A stretch of 64,000 nt of DNA from Rhea pennata. Taxonomy: Eukaryota > Chordata > Aves > Rheiformes > Rheidae. Positions 25,401 to 40,400 of the stretch are shown here, piece by piece. The position numbers were made by a program, and so were the translations under genes. The stretch covers positions 15,344,899 through 15,408,898 of the forward strand of contig NC_084678.1 in the NCBI RefSeq assembly GCF_028389875.1, in the 5' to 3' direction. The notes below the pieces were generated by a model that worked only from the letters and a program-made list of their open reading frames with translations, did not search any database and was not told where the DNA came from. How positions within the stretch are numbered: position 1 is the stretch's first letter; every line of letters begins with the position of its first letter.

Positions 25401-28400
25401 CATGCTCTTCAGATCCTCTATGATGGGACCAGGAAAGCAATTAAAACTCTGTTATGACATTAGGAACAAAATGTAAAAGAACCATTCAGCATACATTTTA
25501 TCCAACTTGAATATGTCCTTGCTTCCCAGTGTGGTGAGGTAAGGGTTGCATCCAGAGCCTGTTCCATTTAATGAGTCACTGATCTCTTGAATTCAGGGGC
25601 TGCAGTAAATGGGTTGAACATAGATCACAGCATGGAGAGGTAAAAAGAGGTAGTGTTCGTACTGGACACTAACTTGTTCACTATTTCCTAATAATTTTTT
25701 TTTCACCCAAGCAGTTACCCAAATTTCAAGATTCTGACTTCTCTCCTTTAGCTGAAGAAATGAGTGATAGAGCCACTTGTCTTGATACAGTCCCCTTCCT
25801 TTCCAGTGTGCAAGGAACAGTTTCCTTGGTTGCTGGGAAAGTCAAAGAGCAGGACGCAAGTGTCTTAGTCACAGGTTCAGGCCTCCATCCACCAGCACTG
25901 TACTAAAAACTCTCTCCTTTGCTTTTCCTCAGGCCCATATTTCTCCACAAAGATCCATGAAATTTTGACCACTCTGACTGTCCAGCACCTTCTTGGAATT
26001 GTTCTCTCATTTTTAAAATACAGAAGTTTAGAAACACACAAAGAAGACTATAGGCAGTTTTGAGCTTCAAGCTTGTGCTTGGTGGTAATATTTGCCCACT
26101 TTAGCAAGTCCTAGTCTGCAGGGTAATCAAGTAGAATTACTGTAACTACATGCTCAGATTTGATGTGCTTTCCCATGTCCTACAACTCAATCTGTCAGCA
26201 TGGGGCAAACTTTGGACCTGCTGTCATTTATGGGAGCTTTTCAAGGTCAGTGGTCCATCTTGAAAATTGTTTTAATTGGTCTAAAAAACCTGGGAAAAAA
26301 AGCTCCAATGCTCCAAAAGGACAGCATCATTATCCTGACTTTATTTCTTCTGTCCTGGTTTAAGAATGAATTTTAGTCTCACAGGATCATTGATATTAGC
26401 AGGCCTTTACTGACTGCTGTGGGATTGGTTCATGCTTAATACTACGATTTTTTCTGAATAAGCATCATCTTCTGAAGTGGACTGCCTAAGTGTGCATATG
26501 GCAGTGTGCTCATAGAAGACAGTCCATTTTTGCTAATATATTAATAATATTTCTTTTGCTCTGCATGTACCAACCCAGCAGACCAGCAGAGATTCGTGTC
26601 TAACCAGGGGCAGAGTACCATGAAGGTGGCATATAAAAACAGTTTGTATCATGAACACTCCTGTCACTCAGAGGACTCAGGTTTTCTCATGGTTCTGTTT
26701 TTAGACTGATCGGATTAGGTGTAGGTAGTCTTTCAATAAAAAATGGCTCATTTTTAGACAGGAGGAGCTGGATTCGTACCTCGCTGCTGGATATTGATGT
26801 CTTTCACTGAAAAGTTTCTTAAGACTATTTTGAAGTTCAATTCTTAACATTACTTATAATACTGAAAGCATCAGTAAATCAGCAGGTTTGTAAACAATTG
26901 ATGAAGTGCTGGTGCTTTAAGAGTACATAATTCCTCATATTTATTTATGGATTCAGAATGTCGTGTTAGTCAAGTGTTTCTCATGCTCCAAAGCTGTATA
27001 TTCAGAAATTATATTGCTTTAGAGTGAAAAATTACTTTGAGATTGTTTTCTAATCAAAAGAGAAAGAACATTGTCTGACTCACAACTCATTCTCCTGACA
27101 AGAGTAAGTTATTAAAACAGAGGTGTAAATTAGGGCCCCTCCTTTGAACTTAACAGAGTTGCCTCAGATTGCTCAGGGACTGAATGATCTTTTACAGTAC
27201 CAGGGATGTTCACTACTATGTGATTCATCTTAGGCTCTCAAATATCAAAATGAATGAGTATGAAGTGCCAATGCTTGACACTTTGAGTCTGCCACAAACC
27301 TTCTGGCATCTGGGCCAGGTTGAAAGAGGCTTGCCGCTGGTTTCAGACGGGACAAGATTAGAGTGTAAGTCAGTAGCTGCCAGGAATTCAATGTTCTCTT
27401 TTTAAATGAAGTGATCCCAATTTATCCCATGGGCATCAGTGGTTGTAAGGACTTTGGGCTAAAGATAAAAGTGACCAAAAGAAAAGCAGAGTAACATGCA
27501 GCAAGAAAAGTGAATGAGCTGACATTTGCAACGGAGTTGATTTTTATTGGATTACAGTTCTTTCCTCATAAGGTGGTTCTTAATGAGGCACTTGGGTCCT
27601 TGGGATCTTTAAGTTTAACAAGGGAAAACATTTCTAATCTCGTTTGGTATGCAGAGCATTAGGAGAGGGCTGGAGCCATCCCTGGGATCACCAGCAAGCA
27701 GTCGTGGTCTGTGATACTTTCCAGGTCTGCCCATCTTGTTCTTTTGAGCCTAGGCGAGGACACAGTTTATTTTCACCTCAGGAAATCATTCCCCAGATGT
27801 CTTTTGTGCAGCATTTGGAGAACGTGTGGGAAACCAGTTTGGAGAATCTGGCTGGCCAGAGACTGTGGGAGCCTCATGCTGTATAGTCGCTCTTTCTCCT
27901 CCGTGTAGAGAGATGATGTTTTTTCTGGCCTGATTTTAACACAGTCTGTAAATAACAGTGTGGCTCCTGTGTTTGAGTCTGTCACCTTCTCACTAAGTTT
28001 GCCTTTATCTTAGAATAACGTCAGCTGAGAACAATACAAATGCAAGGTATTCAGCAGGGCCTTGAGCATCAGCATAGCTTGGAAAAATTCTCTGAGAGGG
28101 CCGTGTTAGTACTGTTGAGCAAACTCATGTCATTCGTCATTCACCCCAAATTAGACAGGCACTTCTTCACCTTCACTACTCCTTTTTTTGTGCTTTTTAA
28201 AATGAGTAACAAAATGATTCTGCTCTCATCAGCTGCCTGCCTTTGATGTTCCATTCCCCATCGCAGCTAAACCTGTTTCCTGAGTAGTCTCCAAGACATG
28301 AGGATGCCAGTTGGCGACACACAGGCAGCACCTCTGGGAAATACCTTAGCAGGTCCCTGTGCACAGTCCCACGGTGAGATGCCAGTCAATCAAAATGCTC

Positions 28401-31400
28401 CTACAGAAGGAAAATCTCTTCTCTCCACATGTAGCTTGTGGGCTGCTTTCTTCAGGCAACCTGCCACCTGGTATCCATAATGAGTGCTGCGGAAATGTTT
28501 CCGAGTTTTTATCCTCTAGTGGATCCACTTTTTAGAGGCTTTGTGTTATTTTTCCTTTGACAATTGTAATTGGTCTGCAATGGGTTGAATTGGGTCACAC
28601 TGTCAGTTCCTATGCAGCTGTTCCTTCTGCTTCTGGAGCACTGGGCAATGGCAGACTATCTTACTGATGGTGCTAATTTTTCCACCTGGATATAGTAAGT
28701 TGTAAATAGTTCATTCCAGGGCCTTTGAGAGCTACCAGCTGCAGCTTAAGGTTGTGATGCAGTATTAGTTTGGGTCTTATCATTGTATTCTGGGTGCTCA
28801 CGAGATGCCCAGAAGTTCAGCTTTTGCAAACTGAGTTCAGATTTTGAGCTCTAATTCAACCAAGATTTGCATACTTGTTTAGCATTAAGCACTAATGGGG
28901 GTTTTATGCCATTCAGGAACTCTCATAAAATTTGTTTCTTAGAAAACAATCTTGTATTTCAGTGAATTGTTTTTGCCAGGCCTGTTCACTACAAGATGTT
29001 TATATATATTTTTTAATCACTCTTTCCATCTTCATCATTCCTAATTTAGTTAAAGCTCCAGGTTTCTTTACATCACACAAACCTGACTTTTGTCATGGCA
29101 TGTGATAGGGCTTTTTTTATAGATGATTCTTTGAGTGGGATCAGTTTAATATAGGAATTCTCCCAGCCTGACGCAGCTTTTTGAACCATTCTAAAGATGT
29201 TGCCACATTTCTCTCTCTAAGCAGCAGTCACAAAACAGCAACAAGATCAGAAGCAAGCGGCTTTTAGACCCTCATTCTGGTGTGCTGTCACGCAAGTGTT
29301 TTTTTTGGTTTGGGGTGGGGGGGATTGAGGAGGAGGGAATAACAAGCTTCTTAGTCACTGCAGTCCCAGGGAGCAGCATTAGAGTTGCTGATCATATCTA
29401 CATTGAGATTTATCCTCTTGCTGACTAATGTTTTATTTATAGTGAATGCTGTATTGTACTTATACAAAACCTAAGCCTCTAATTATTGAAGTGAATGAGT
29501 CCAGGGATGATATTATTCATCAGCAACCACCCCAAGCCTGTATATAATATTCGATTAGGGAGGAAACATGCTTTTCTACAACAATTGTGTGCAGCAGTCC
29601 AAATCCTCTCTATGATTTTACCTGCCAAAACAGAACTGTCAAAAGCCAATTTTTCCATAACCTGTTGTCTTGCTTCATCAGTCTGTAGGCTCAGTGGCAA
29701 TCAAACACATCATATAATGAAGACTTGTTTTATTTGTTCATTCTATACTTCCATTCACTTTCGGTTTCTGAATTACTGCCTATAATTAGTTTTACAGTCT
29801 ACTGTCCAGAGTTGACATATTTGCAACATAATAAAGGGATTAAGAAGACTCACTTGTTGTATTATCTTTAGTTAAGCAGAAACTTAATAACTTCAAGAAT
29901 TACTTCATTTTAGACTGAGACATAAGGTCACCAAATGGTAGTCAAGCTTAAGAGTAAAATGCAAATTGGAAAAAGGAGATTGGGGATTTGCCAAGGAAGC
30001 TAATGAAAAAGCAGAAGCTGCCAAATCAAGATGTCTTTGCTTGAAGGGAGAATGTATGAATTAATAAAATTCACTAGAACAAGTTCAAAGTTTTTAAATA
30101 GTTTCAGATAATTTAGTCGTCAGAACTACTTCATAAAATCATTTTGAATTTTCAAATCAAATGAATGAGATTGACTTTATGAACCTTTAGATATTCATGG
30201 AGATTAAGCTGAGGCCTTCTATGATTTATAGAAATGCCTAATCTTTTAGGAGCAGCTCATGGTCATCTCTCAGATGTACCTGGCAGATGGTTGTTTGGGA
30301 CCAGTTCTGAACATTCCTCCTTTCTGTCTTAAAATATTCTTCAGCCAAATAACAAATCAGGAGTGTCAGAGTTGTCATCCATAAGTGTTTGTCTTTTTAT
30401 CTGTAGAAGCTAAGCATCTGTAATCATGTGCTGTTCCCATAGGACACTGATGGACTTTTCTAGCAGAGCAAACATTGGCATCCTGCCATGTGGAATTTTT
30501 TTTTTTTTATCCGTAATTGTTGACCTGCTGATTTATGTTCTGCTGTTTGATTCCTGTAGGGTGCATTAGGACCTGCTGGACCACCTGGACCAGCTGTAAG
30601 TAACTCTTAGAGCTGCATATATAAAGGTGGTGCGTAATGTTGTGTGAAAACCATCACCGAGAGAAGATAAAAGCCTAGTATCCTAAATAAAGGGATCAAG
30701 CTCAAATGAATTAAAAATTTGATTGAGATTGTTAAATATGTATGTTTGACCTGTTTTGGTAACCCAGGGCCTGTTCTGAGACTGAAATGATAAAAAGCAA
30801 TACAGTTTGGGAGAAAGACTGACATGTCAAATGCTCCCTCCGTTAGACAATGTCTTTCATATTGTCTTAAGAAAAAAAAATAGCCTCATTCATATATTGA
30901 CTTATTCAGCTGCATAAAAATTTCTAGTCATTCTATGCTCATTTTGAAATCCATATAACTTTGTTAAACACCTCGTAATTTATTGGCAGCACATTTAATC
31001 TTAGTTATCTGGGTCACTGGGATGATAGAAGAATCATGCTAAGCTGATGATGATCAGAACTGATGTCCTTGTTAAAAAAAAAAAAAAAGACACCCCTCAA
31101 ATCTTTTCTTTCAAATTAAATAATGAATATATATCCACATTCGCTACAAAGCCTAACAATTTCTAAACATAACTTCTCTGATAAATCTATTTTTGAATGT
31201 TGCATCTAAAAAAGATAGTATTGTAAGGCTAAGCAAACTATCAGCCTTTTACAACAATTATTAGTATCTCAGTTTCTTGATGAAGTGATCAAGCAAGCTG
31301 AGCCTAATTGTGGAGCTTACTGCACCAAGTGAAATACTTGAGTTCTTCTGGTGAGCTGGAGGACGAGCTGGAGACAGAGTGCAGAAGCAGTCACCACACT

Positions 31401-34400
31401 TTTTTCCTTGCCTGTTTAAATGTGCTCTCCGGGCACAGGAACCGAGCAGGAGAGAAAGACTAGCAGGTCTTCGCGGGTGTGGCACTGCAGCGAGTGTAGG
31501 TGTCTTTTGTTGGATGTTAGATAAACAAATTAGAATGTTGTCTTCAAAAATGTGTCCCATTGTCACATCGTATGTGGCTTTCTTTAGAGAAAAGATATCT
31601 CTTAGGTAACAGGGATATAAAGGGAATACAAGTTATAAGAGGCAACAAAAGTGTTCATTAAAATACTCCAGCTCTGCTTTGATTGCAAATTACAATAATT
31701 AGGGGCAGGGGAGTGCTAAGGAAATTTAAGGAAAAAAATTAGAGAGTCATTCTCTGAGGTGTTGCTCGTCTTCATATGTTCACTTTCTAAGTGATTTTCT
31801 CCTAATGTTGATTCCAGGGCAAAGGACTACCAGGACCTCCAGTAAGTAATGAGACTCTTTTTCAGAAAAGAAAAAAAGGTTTAAACTATCATATTAACTT
31901 TATTGGGTATTCTAAGTTTTTTGACTGAGTGTTACACATCCACCCCAAGCCTTAGATCCTTTCCGTATGCTGAGCAGAGGGATACGGCATTCTGCATGTG
32001 GGTAATATTGTGCTTTTTTGTTCACCCTGACCACAAAGCATTTCGCCACTGATGTAAATTCAAAGCACAACAGCCTTGCAGTTGCCAGAGGTGGCCATTT
32101 CCACAGCAGCTTTCATTCAGTGGGTCCAGGGCTATCTCAGAACTGCCCTGTGTCAGAGAAGAGAGAAGGTGTTAGTAACGTGTTATAACAACATCAGGAG
32201 CATGTTAGGGAGCCCAAGGGGATAGAACAAAAGAAAAGGGTGGGCATCAGTAAACTGATTGTTTGGGTGCAGGATTGGGCTCTTCTGCACTATTAAACAA
32301 AGCCAAACTGTTTGCCCCTGGACTGTGGGAGCTATGTGAGGTTGCCAAGGATGTAAAACTCTTCTCCCTTTGACAGGGGCCTCCAGGACCCAGTGGACTC
32401 CCAGGCGGAAATGGATTTCGGGGTCCTCCTGTGAGTTTCTTCTACCATTTGATCCCCACTTACTGAAAATGCTGCAGCCATGGAAAAATGAAGTTCATTT
32501 CTGGCCCTTTATTTTGTTTTGGAAGCATGATGAGCAAGATGCTGCAAGCTCTACAAAAGCCCATACTGTGCTATTTCTTATATCAGCTTGTGCAGGGTCA
32601 CTCCAGTCCACCAATGCAACGTCAATGGTTTGCAACTGCTTGCAGCGGTATCTTCCTTTACCAGCTGTGAGCAATAACAAAAGAACAGCCAATGTCACAG
32701 TAATGGTGGTCAGTTGCCAGATGTCATGCACTTTCTTTACTGAGAAATTTATTCCACCTCTTTCAATATCTTTGATATGAAGCAAATGAGCAAAATGGGC
32801 CTGATTCTTCAATCTGACTGGACCCCTTTTGCAGAAGCAAACACTCATTTTCGGTGCCCACAGCTCCACTGGAAGTGCAGAGCACTGAAAGCAGGGAATG
32901 TAGGTGCAGAATATATTCTTATCCGCCTCCCTATACTTGCTTATACATCTGCTATTTTCTTTGCAGTCACATAATCCTTTGCCAAAGGAGAGGTGCAGTT
33001 TACCTCCTTGGTGATACCTTCTTGCCACTCATTCACAAATAGGCCATGGTATTTAGTAATAACCCTTTCTCTCCCTTCACATTTTCATTCAAGTGGTTCA
33101 GATGGGAAATTCTTACTTTTTTTTCTCTCTCTTTTTAGGGGCCTTTTGGTCTGCCAGGTTTCCCAGGGCCTCCTGGACCTCCCGGACCTCCCGTAAGTTG
33201 AGGCTTGCTAATAAATGTGAGAAAATTCCCCATGAGGAGTTCAGGATTTTTGCGTTACTGCCAGAACATGCATGTTTTATTTGCTGTTATTGCTGTGAGC
33301 ACTCCCTTCCCGGGCTAAATTTCAGCAGGCCATAAACACTGTGCCCCAAGGAGAGCAGTGACTGTTCATGGGCTGCACTTCCATCTGCTGATTCTGTCGT
33401 TGCTATTTGTGCTATAAGGGGTCAAGGAATCTCACAACGTCCAGCCTTTATGGTGTAGGCAGATCGCAGGGTAGACTTTTTGTCCTTTCACATAAGAGCT
33501 GATTGGATCATTACAGGATTTATCTTTTTGTCATCATACACTCCTGAGAGAGGCCTCTTGTGAGAGTGGTTGAACCTAGCACCTGCAGCCAACTGTTCAG
33601 CTGCACTTGCAAAGCCCTGGGAGATGTGTTGGGCACCATGCATGACCCAGCCCCAATGTGGGGCAAGAGAGTCCTGCCACAAGGCAGCACAAGAGCAGGC
33701 CACTTAACCTTAGAGCAAGCAGGGCTTGATACTAGCAGGCCTCCTTTGGGTTTGCTGTATTTTTTTCTGGAGAGTAAAATAACTGAATTGGACTGTCTTT
33801 CACTAAGAACTTCCCCTGGGCCTGGAGGAGGACCAGACATGGTGGTGCTTCTCAACCACTGCCGTCATGTCCTAAGGCTCAAAGCTCTTTTCCTAGCTCA
33901 GCTGTGGGTCTCCGAAGGGATAGATACATGGCTGACATGTCTGTTTTGAGGACTGGTGCAGCTCATAATGTTTGTGACAGCTCTGGGTTCGGGAACTGCA
34001 ATTTGCACTGTGTGACTAGGTATCCAGTGCGCGTTGATTCAGCTGTGTCTGTAAAGTGCATTTTCTAGACATCATGCTCCCTCTTGTTGTTTGTCTTAAT
34101 GTATTTAAAAGCGCACGTTTTATGAACTGCAGGGTCTTCCAGGCATCCTTCCTGATGGTGGTGGGGATCTTCAGGTAGGTTTTTCTTTGTGATGAAAATA
34201 TTTTGTGTTTCAATCTCTGATGTGATTTTTTTGTTGACATATTTGGGTGAATGTGAAATCATTTAACATGTACCAGACAGACCTGTAGACACAGGTCTAA
34301 ATGCTGTATCATACAAGCCCCCTGCATTCATAACTGTTTACAAAACTGAGGTGTTTTTTCAGGGAGGTGGATATAGTAGGGCTGATCTTGTGCTTGATCT

Positions 34401-37400
34401 TGCTTTCCAGTTTGCTTTCCAAAATGCAGGTTTGCATACATTCTTCATTTGTCAGTTTAACAACAACAAGTTTAACGTTTGACAAATGACAGCAACTTTT
34501 CACACATCTGTTTCCAACCCTGCTTTGTAAAAGAAAAGGTCATACATGTTGCACTGTTTATTTCCATGGATGATCATACTGCATTCCTATGGGTATATGC
34601 TTTATTTAGACATTCTTCTATATGTGAAAGTTTTGATTCCTGTATTTCAAGGGAATAAATAGTGTGTTAAGCCAATGAATGATGGAAGTAATTTTTCTAG
34701 ATTTCACAGCTGTTGTTGTGACAGCATCTTTGGTTTTCTAAATGGCATGCCCCAAAAAAGCTCAGAAACTATTTAGACTGCGTTGTTGGAAGTCATGTGG
34801 AACTTAATAGAAAATGATACTATTTTTGCAATTTTTATTTAAGTTATCCTGTGGAATATATTAGAAAATTGTATTCCTGCTAAAGAGGTATAGCCTGAGG
34901 TTTTATTCAAAGAAACAAACAAACAAAAGCTGCAGAAAAAAATCTCATTTATACAGTTTTTGGAGTACAGGCCCTAGAGCTCCCACGGATTTCCACTAGG
35001 GGCTCACCCAGCCCTAGACATCTGCAGATAACAGCTTATTAGTCTTCCGATTAATTTTTCACTAGGTCCCCTTCCCATAATCTCTAAAGCATATACTTTT
35101 TTTTTTTTTTTTTGATTCAGTGAGTTGCCTCATGGAAATCAATGGTGGTCCACATGAGCATAAAATTCAGTATGTTCCTAATGGTTTGCAAGACACAGAT
35201 CCAGCTTCACTGGAAGACTGTGGTTCTCCAGCATTTGGGGCTGTGAACCACTGTCAGCTCTCAATTTCTTATAGTCCATCCTGAACCTTTCCAGCAAACT
35301 CTGGAGTGCAGTCGCTCTCAAAGTGAAGCAGGCCAATAGTAATCCATGATCTTGTGCGTAATCTGTGGCCTGTGGACCAGTTTGGGACACTCTGCCATAG
35401 CAAAATGCCAGAGGACGCTTCATTCTGTGAATGAGCATGCTATAGTGGATGTAGCGAAAAGCCCACTAATGTGTGTTTCCAAATATGGCCTCGTCCCCTC
35501 TCTCTAGTAATGAAAGTAGCTTCCCCAGATGCATGTGTGTGCTTGATAAACCAGAAAATGCTTCTGTTTCTTGCAGTGCCCAGCTTTGTGCCCACCAGGT
35601 CCTCCAGGTCCCCCAGGAATGCCAGGGTTCAAGGTAAGAAAAATGCCACCTGCAAATAAAAGGGATTGCCTCCTGAAACAAATGCTTCTATGAGCCCCAA
35701 GGCTGAAAGTATAGCTTAATCTTAAACTGTTTAACATGCAGTCCACTTCTCTTGTATGCACTACACCTATCTAAACCAGCCAAGCATTATCCTGAGTGTA
35801 TGCTGTTGAGACAGAAACTCCCTAAAGCAGTGAAGTGTGAGATAAGAGTAGGATGAAGGGCCTGATCCTGCCCTCTTTGCAATAGCAGCTCTGCTGCTGA
35901 ACTCAATTCTGTAAAGTCCTTAGGCCCAGCAAAGTTCATGTGAACGCTTCCTTCAACTGCAGCAAGAAGTTTTACATTCTTAAAAGTAAGTGTATGCATT
36001 TACAGGTTGCACAGGTTTGTGACTCTGACCCCTTGCAGATGGTAGCCTTTGTTAAATACAAGTTTTGACTACTGACTTTGACAACTACTATTCATTCTGA
36101 AAAGTGAAATTTAACCCCTTACATAGGGTGAGCATAAGGATTAAGCAGCAAACAAGCCTTGCAAGATGGCCTTGTTTTTTGGACTCAGCTGATAATCTAG
36201 AAAAAATGGACAGTAGCACTATAGGGCTGTCTCAAGAACATTGTGCTGCCTTTTCAGGGTTCAGAGTTGTAAAAAAAATCTCTTCAGTTCTTAAATTGTG
36301 CTCACAGAGCCTGTGAATATAGAGATACATATTTTACTGTAGCGAGGCATAACTCCAATTATAATTTCATTGTTGTTTTATTCCCTGTCTAGTGGCACAC
36401 AGCTTTCTGTTTATGTTGTTTGATGCTCACACAGAAATTCTAGGTTGCAACCCTCAAGAAACCTCACTCAGCAGTTAAACCTCCTCTGCTCCGTCCCCAC
36501 CGTGATTCACATGAGTTCTGTATAGTGGGTACACTCCAATAAGTAGCTGAAGTAACAGGAACTGTGATCTTCATAGCAGAAGTTGGCAGGAGGTGGAATA
36601 TCTCCTGGGAAATGTTCTCAGTTTCTTATGAACTGGGCTTTTTGCAGATCTGTTTGGTCTCTGAGCTGAGTCAGAGATATCATTGGAAACACATAAATTT
36701 TAGGGCATGACTGTTCAACCTTCGTAGCCTATGAAATGGAAAGATCTGTGAACGTCTTCAATTAGGATGCAAGTGATATGTAAAACCACCTGCATGGTGA
36801 GGAATAACATCAGCCATGGCTGAAATTAGTCTGTGTCTCTCCCACAATAGCAGGAAGGGAGCCAAGACACAAACTGAATCTGAGTTTTATATAAAAGATT
36901 TCAGAGACATGGATTTCATTGCAAGGCTGATGATGCAGACATTAAAGATTACTTAAACAAAAGGAAAGTTAAAGATGCAGAATGTGGTTTTCAGAGTATC
37001 TCAGCCCCGATTTTAAAAGCCTTGGAACTGAGTCCTGATCACTGACCTGGTTTTGAGAATTGTATCCAGAGACCTGTAGCCTAGTCTCACTTCAAGTCAC
37101 TCCTGAAAACTGAATCTGGTTATTTCTTGAAATCATATCAATTCTGACACAGTGATGCCCAGCACAACAGACAGGAATGGTTCACGGCTAGCTAGTCCCG
37201 AAACAGGTCTTTTCACATCTTTATAGCACAGGTATAGGTTATTTTCGCAATAAGTTCTTTATACATTACTTTGGCTTAGATCTTAAAATTACCTAACAAA
37301 AATTAAATTTTAGAATAAAAATACTGGAATGTGGTTCTTTTGGGCTCTTATTTCTAGGGGCACACCGGCCACAAAGGAGAACCTGGTGAAATAGGAAAAG

Positions 37401-40400
37401 AAGGAGAGAAGGTAAGCTTCATTTTAAGGAGGGTGGGAGAGGATTTTTCCTCTTGAAAAGCACCATAACAAAGTGTTTTTTCAAGAAGATGGGAAGAAGT
37501 GACACAGTTGACTGAATAACAAAGAGAAATTGAGGTTTTGATTGGGCTTGTCATATGACTGAAGTGTAATTGCTTCCATTGCTCTGTATGTATGTCTGTG
37601 TGTTAATACTTCAACAAGATTTATCTTCCCAATAATCTTAGTGTTGAAAATCAGCTTCATAAGTTAACTCCTATTGTTTCATATGCAGGGATGTCAGCTC
37701 AGGAAAAAGCCCTGCATTAATCACTCAGGTAAATTCCTGACTGATCAAGTATTCTTGCACGTAGAAGAAATTGTGCATAATGTAGAAGCAAATTCTAAAG
37801 CCTAAATCTGAGTGGGAGGGAGCTCAAGGAGACATAAGATGGGAAGGTACCTGGATTTGGATTGGCAGGCTCAAACTGTCTCTTTTCTGGTCTAATTCAT
37901 TTTTCTCTCTCAGGGTAGTCCTGGCCCTCCAGGTCCTCCAGGCGTTCCTGGCAGTGTTGGCCTGCAGGTAACACCTGCTTTTCAGACCGATCCCTGTGAC
38001 CTTTTCACTGTGAAATTGAATGGCAGTGTTAGTTATTTTGCATTGCTGAAACAGCTATTGCCTCTGCATGATAAGAGATATGAAAGTTAGTTGATGCTGG
38101 TGGGAAGAATCCTGCTTGCTTCACTGAGCTTTAAGTCAGGTCCTGGTATTGGCACGTCAGCTTGCATGAAATATCCAAGAAATAGCTGTTTTTTTGCTGG
38201 TGTTCTTTGTCTGAATTTAAAATTGAGCTCTGGACTGGCTTGAGAGCCTGGCGAGTGGCTGGAAGAGAGCAGGCACTCTGAACTCATGTCCTGTATGGTG
38301 GAATCCACACAGTGTCACTTGCTCAAAGATTGTCACCAACAGGCAAAAAGTCTTGTCTGTGCATCAGAAGCTATTTCTGTGTTGATAAGTTGCTATATCA
38401 TTCTGTTTTATGTTTTAACAGTGGTTAGGTTTTAATTGATTTATTTTCTTAATTAGGGTCCAAGAGGACTAAGAGGACTGCCTGGTCCAATGGGTCCAGC
38501 CGGTGACAGAGTAAGAAAAACCTTCTGATTTTCTCACTGCACCACCAGTTTCCCCCCTTGCAAAGTCCAAATGGTCGGTGTACATTTGTCCTTGCTGAAG
38601 ACCACTGGGGAGCACATAAAGATGCAAAGTGCAGGCCATTTCCTGCACATCCTCCAGACAGACCATCCATCCAAAGGCAGGAAGAGTCTCTATGTCTGAG
38701 GGATTCACAGGATCAAACCCAGTGTTACTTTGAGCATTCAGACAAGGACAAAGTGCTGCCTCAGCAGGACTGACCGTGCTACAGAATCCTGCAAAAAAAT
38801 GAGAAGCATTTTGTGAATAGTTAAATCTCTACCCCTCTCTGCTTACAAGAGAAAGCCAAAGAACCACTGAACGGATGGAGATTTGCATGATATGGAAAGT
38901 CTCCAGGAACACCAGGGTTTCAGGTCTGATGCTGCGCCAAAGACTTCAGGAAGAACTGGATTAATTAACCTCTAGCTAATCATGATCTTGGTATTTTGCC
39001 AGGATCCCTTGACCACTGATCTAGAGACTGAATTGTTTGTGTTTGAGAAAGCCATGCCTTAATCTAGGAATGTGAATGTTTTCAAGATGTCAAGGCAATG
39101 AATGATATTGGTATATCATAGAGATAATGGTAGGGAGAGTCACAGTAGAAAAATAGCTCATTCAGAAAGGAACCTTTTGCAAGACTGTATTACAAACTAG
39201 CGAGAGGTATGGGGTGTCTTTCAAGGGTGCTGTGTTTTCTTAGACTACAATATGAGGTAGGGACTTTACCCTCTGCCAATGACAGCATTACAATTAACAT
39301 ATTTTTCTTTGCAGGGTGACATTGGTTTCAGAGGGCCACCTGGAATCCCAGGACCTCCAGGGAAAGTCGTATGTATCCATTTCTTGGTGGCCTTTTTGGC
39401 TTCATCTTCCACAATCGAAGTTTCAAGTCTACCTTTTCTGCACTAAGCTCTTTCCTGTCAGTTAACAGTGGGGATGTGTTGACCATCTCAATCAGATTAT
39501 CTCCTTTGCCTTTTTCTCTCCAGTTAGAGCAGTATCATTTCACCTGACCCAGATTTCATGATGTCTTTCCTTCAGTGATGCCCCATGTGCATTCTGCCAC
39601 ATTTTACCACGTTTACCACATTTTACCACAAATTTACCACATTTCCAAAGCTCTCTGTTCTTGGCTGCTTTAGCAGCTGTGGGCAAATCCATGTAGACCT
39701 CTGTTTCTTTCCTGTGTTGTACCTGGGTAAAGCTCTTCTTGTGAAGAAGAGATCTAGGGAGGACTTAGTAAGTGTTGTCCTGAGGCTACTTCCTTTGGGC
39801 CTTGATCTATGGTTAGATCACAGCTCACAAGAGCTTTTGCTACAAGGCAAAAACAGTCAGTTGTGCATTAAAGATGCGATCCTTTTGCAAAGCTGTGAGG
39901 TGAAAAGAAGGGTAGGAGAACACAGAGCCTGCACACCTAACTGTGGACAGACCCCTTTACCCTCTTTAATGTGCCGAAATAAGAGACTAAAGCTGCTTCT
40001 GCAGAACTGTGGACTTCTTGATGGCATTTTCCACTGCTCCCTAGCTTGTCATCCAGCCTCTCCTTAGTGTGGTTAACGTAACATCAATTTTACAGCAGAC
40101 ACCTTCATTTATTTGTGACAGGCAACACATCACAATCTGTGATGATCCCAAGGCAGTACCACCCTCTGGGGATCCTTCCCTAGTCTTTACAATTACAGAA
40201 GAAATTAATCTGAACTAAAATTAAATGAAGTACTGTCCATCAACCATTAATTATGCCAAGAAGGACATAGGCAGTAAATATTAATTTTTTTTTCTTTGAC
40301 CCTATTTCTATATTGGTTAAAGAAAGTGCTTCAGAAAATGGAGGGAAACATGGTCTCTGCCCTAAGGGACTGCTAGTGAAGTCCCTGCTGCGATTTGTCT

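Noticed and set aside
32495-33028. Minus-strand open frame of 177 codons in COL9A3 intron 8
   Set aside because: It has one hydrophobic stretch but no recognisable domain, signal or splice context, and it lies in an intron. Chance is the simplest explanation, though conservation was not tested.
39585-40067. Plus-strand open frame of 160 codons in COL9A3 intron 15
   Set aside because: It starts in the ACCACA minisatellite, resembles no protein family, and the collagen reading joins exons 15 and 16 without it.
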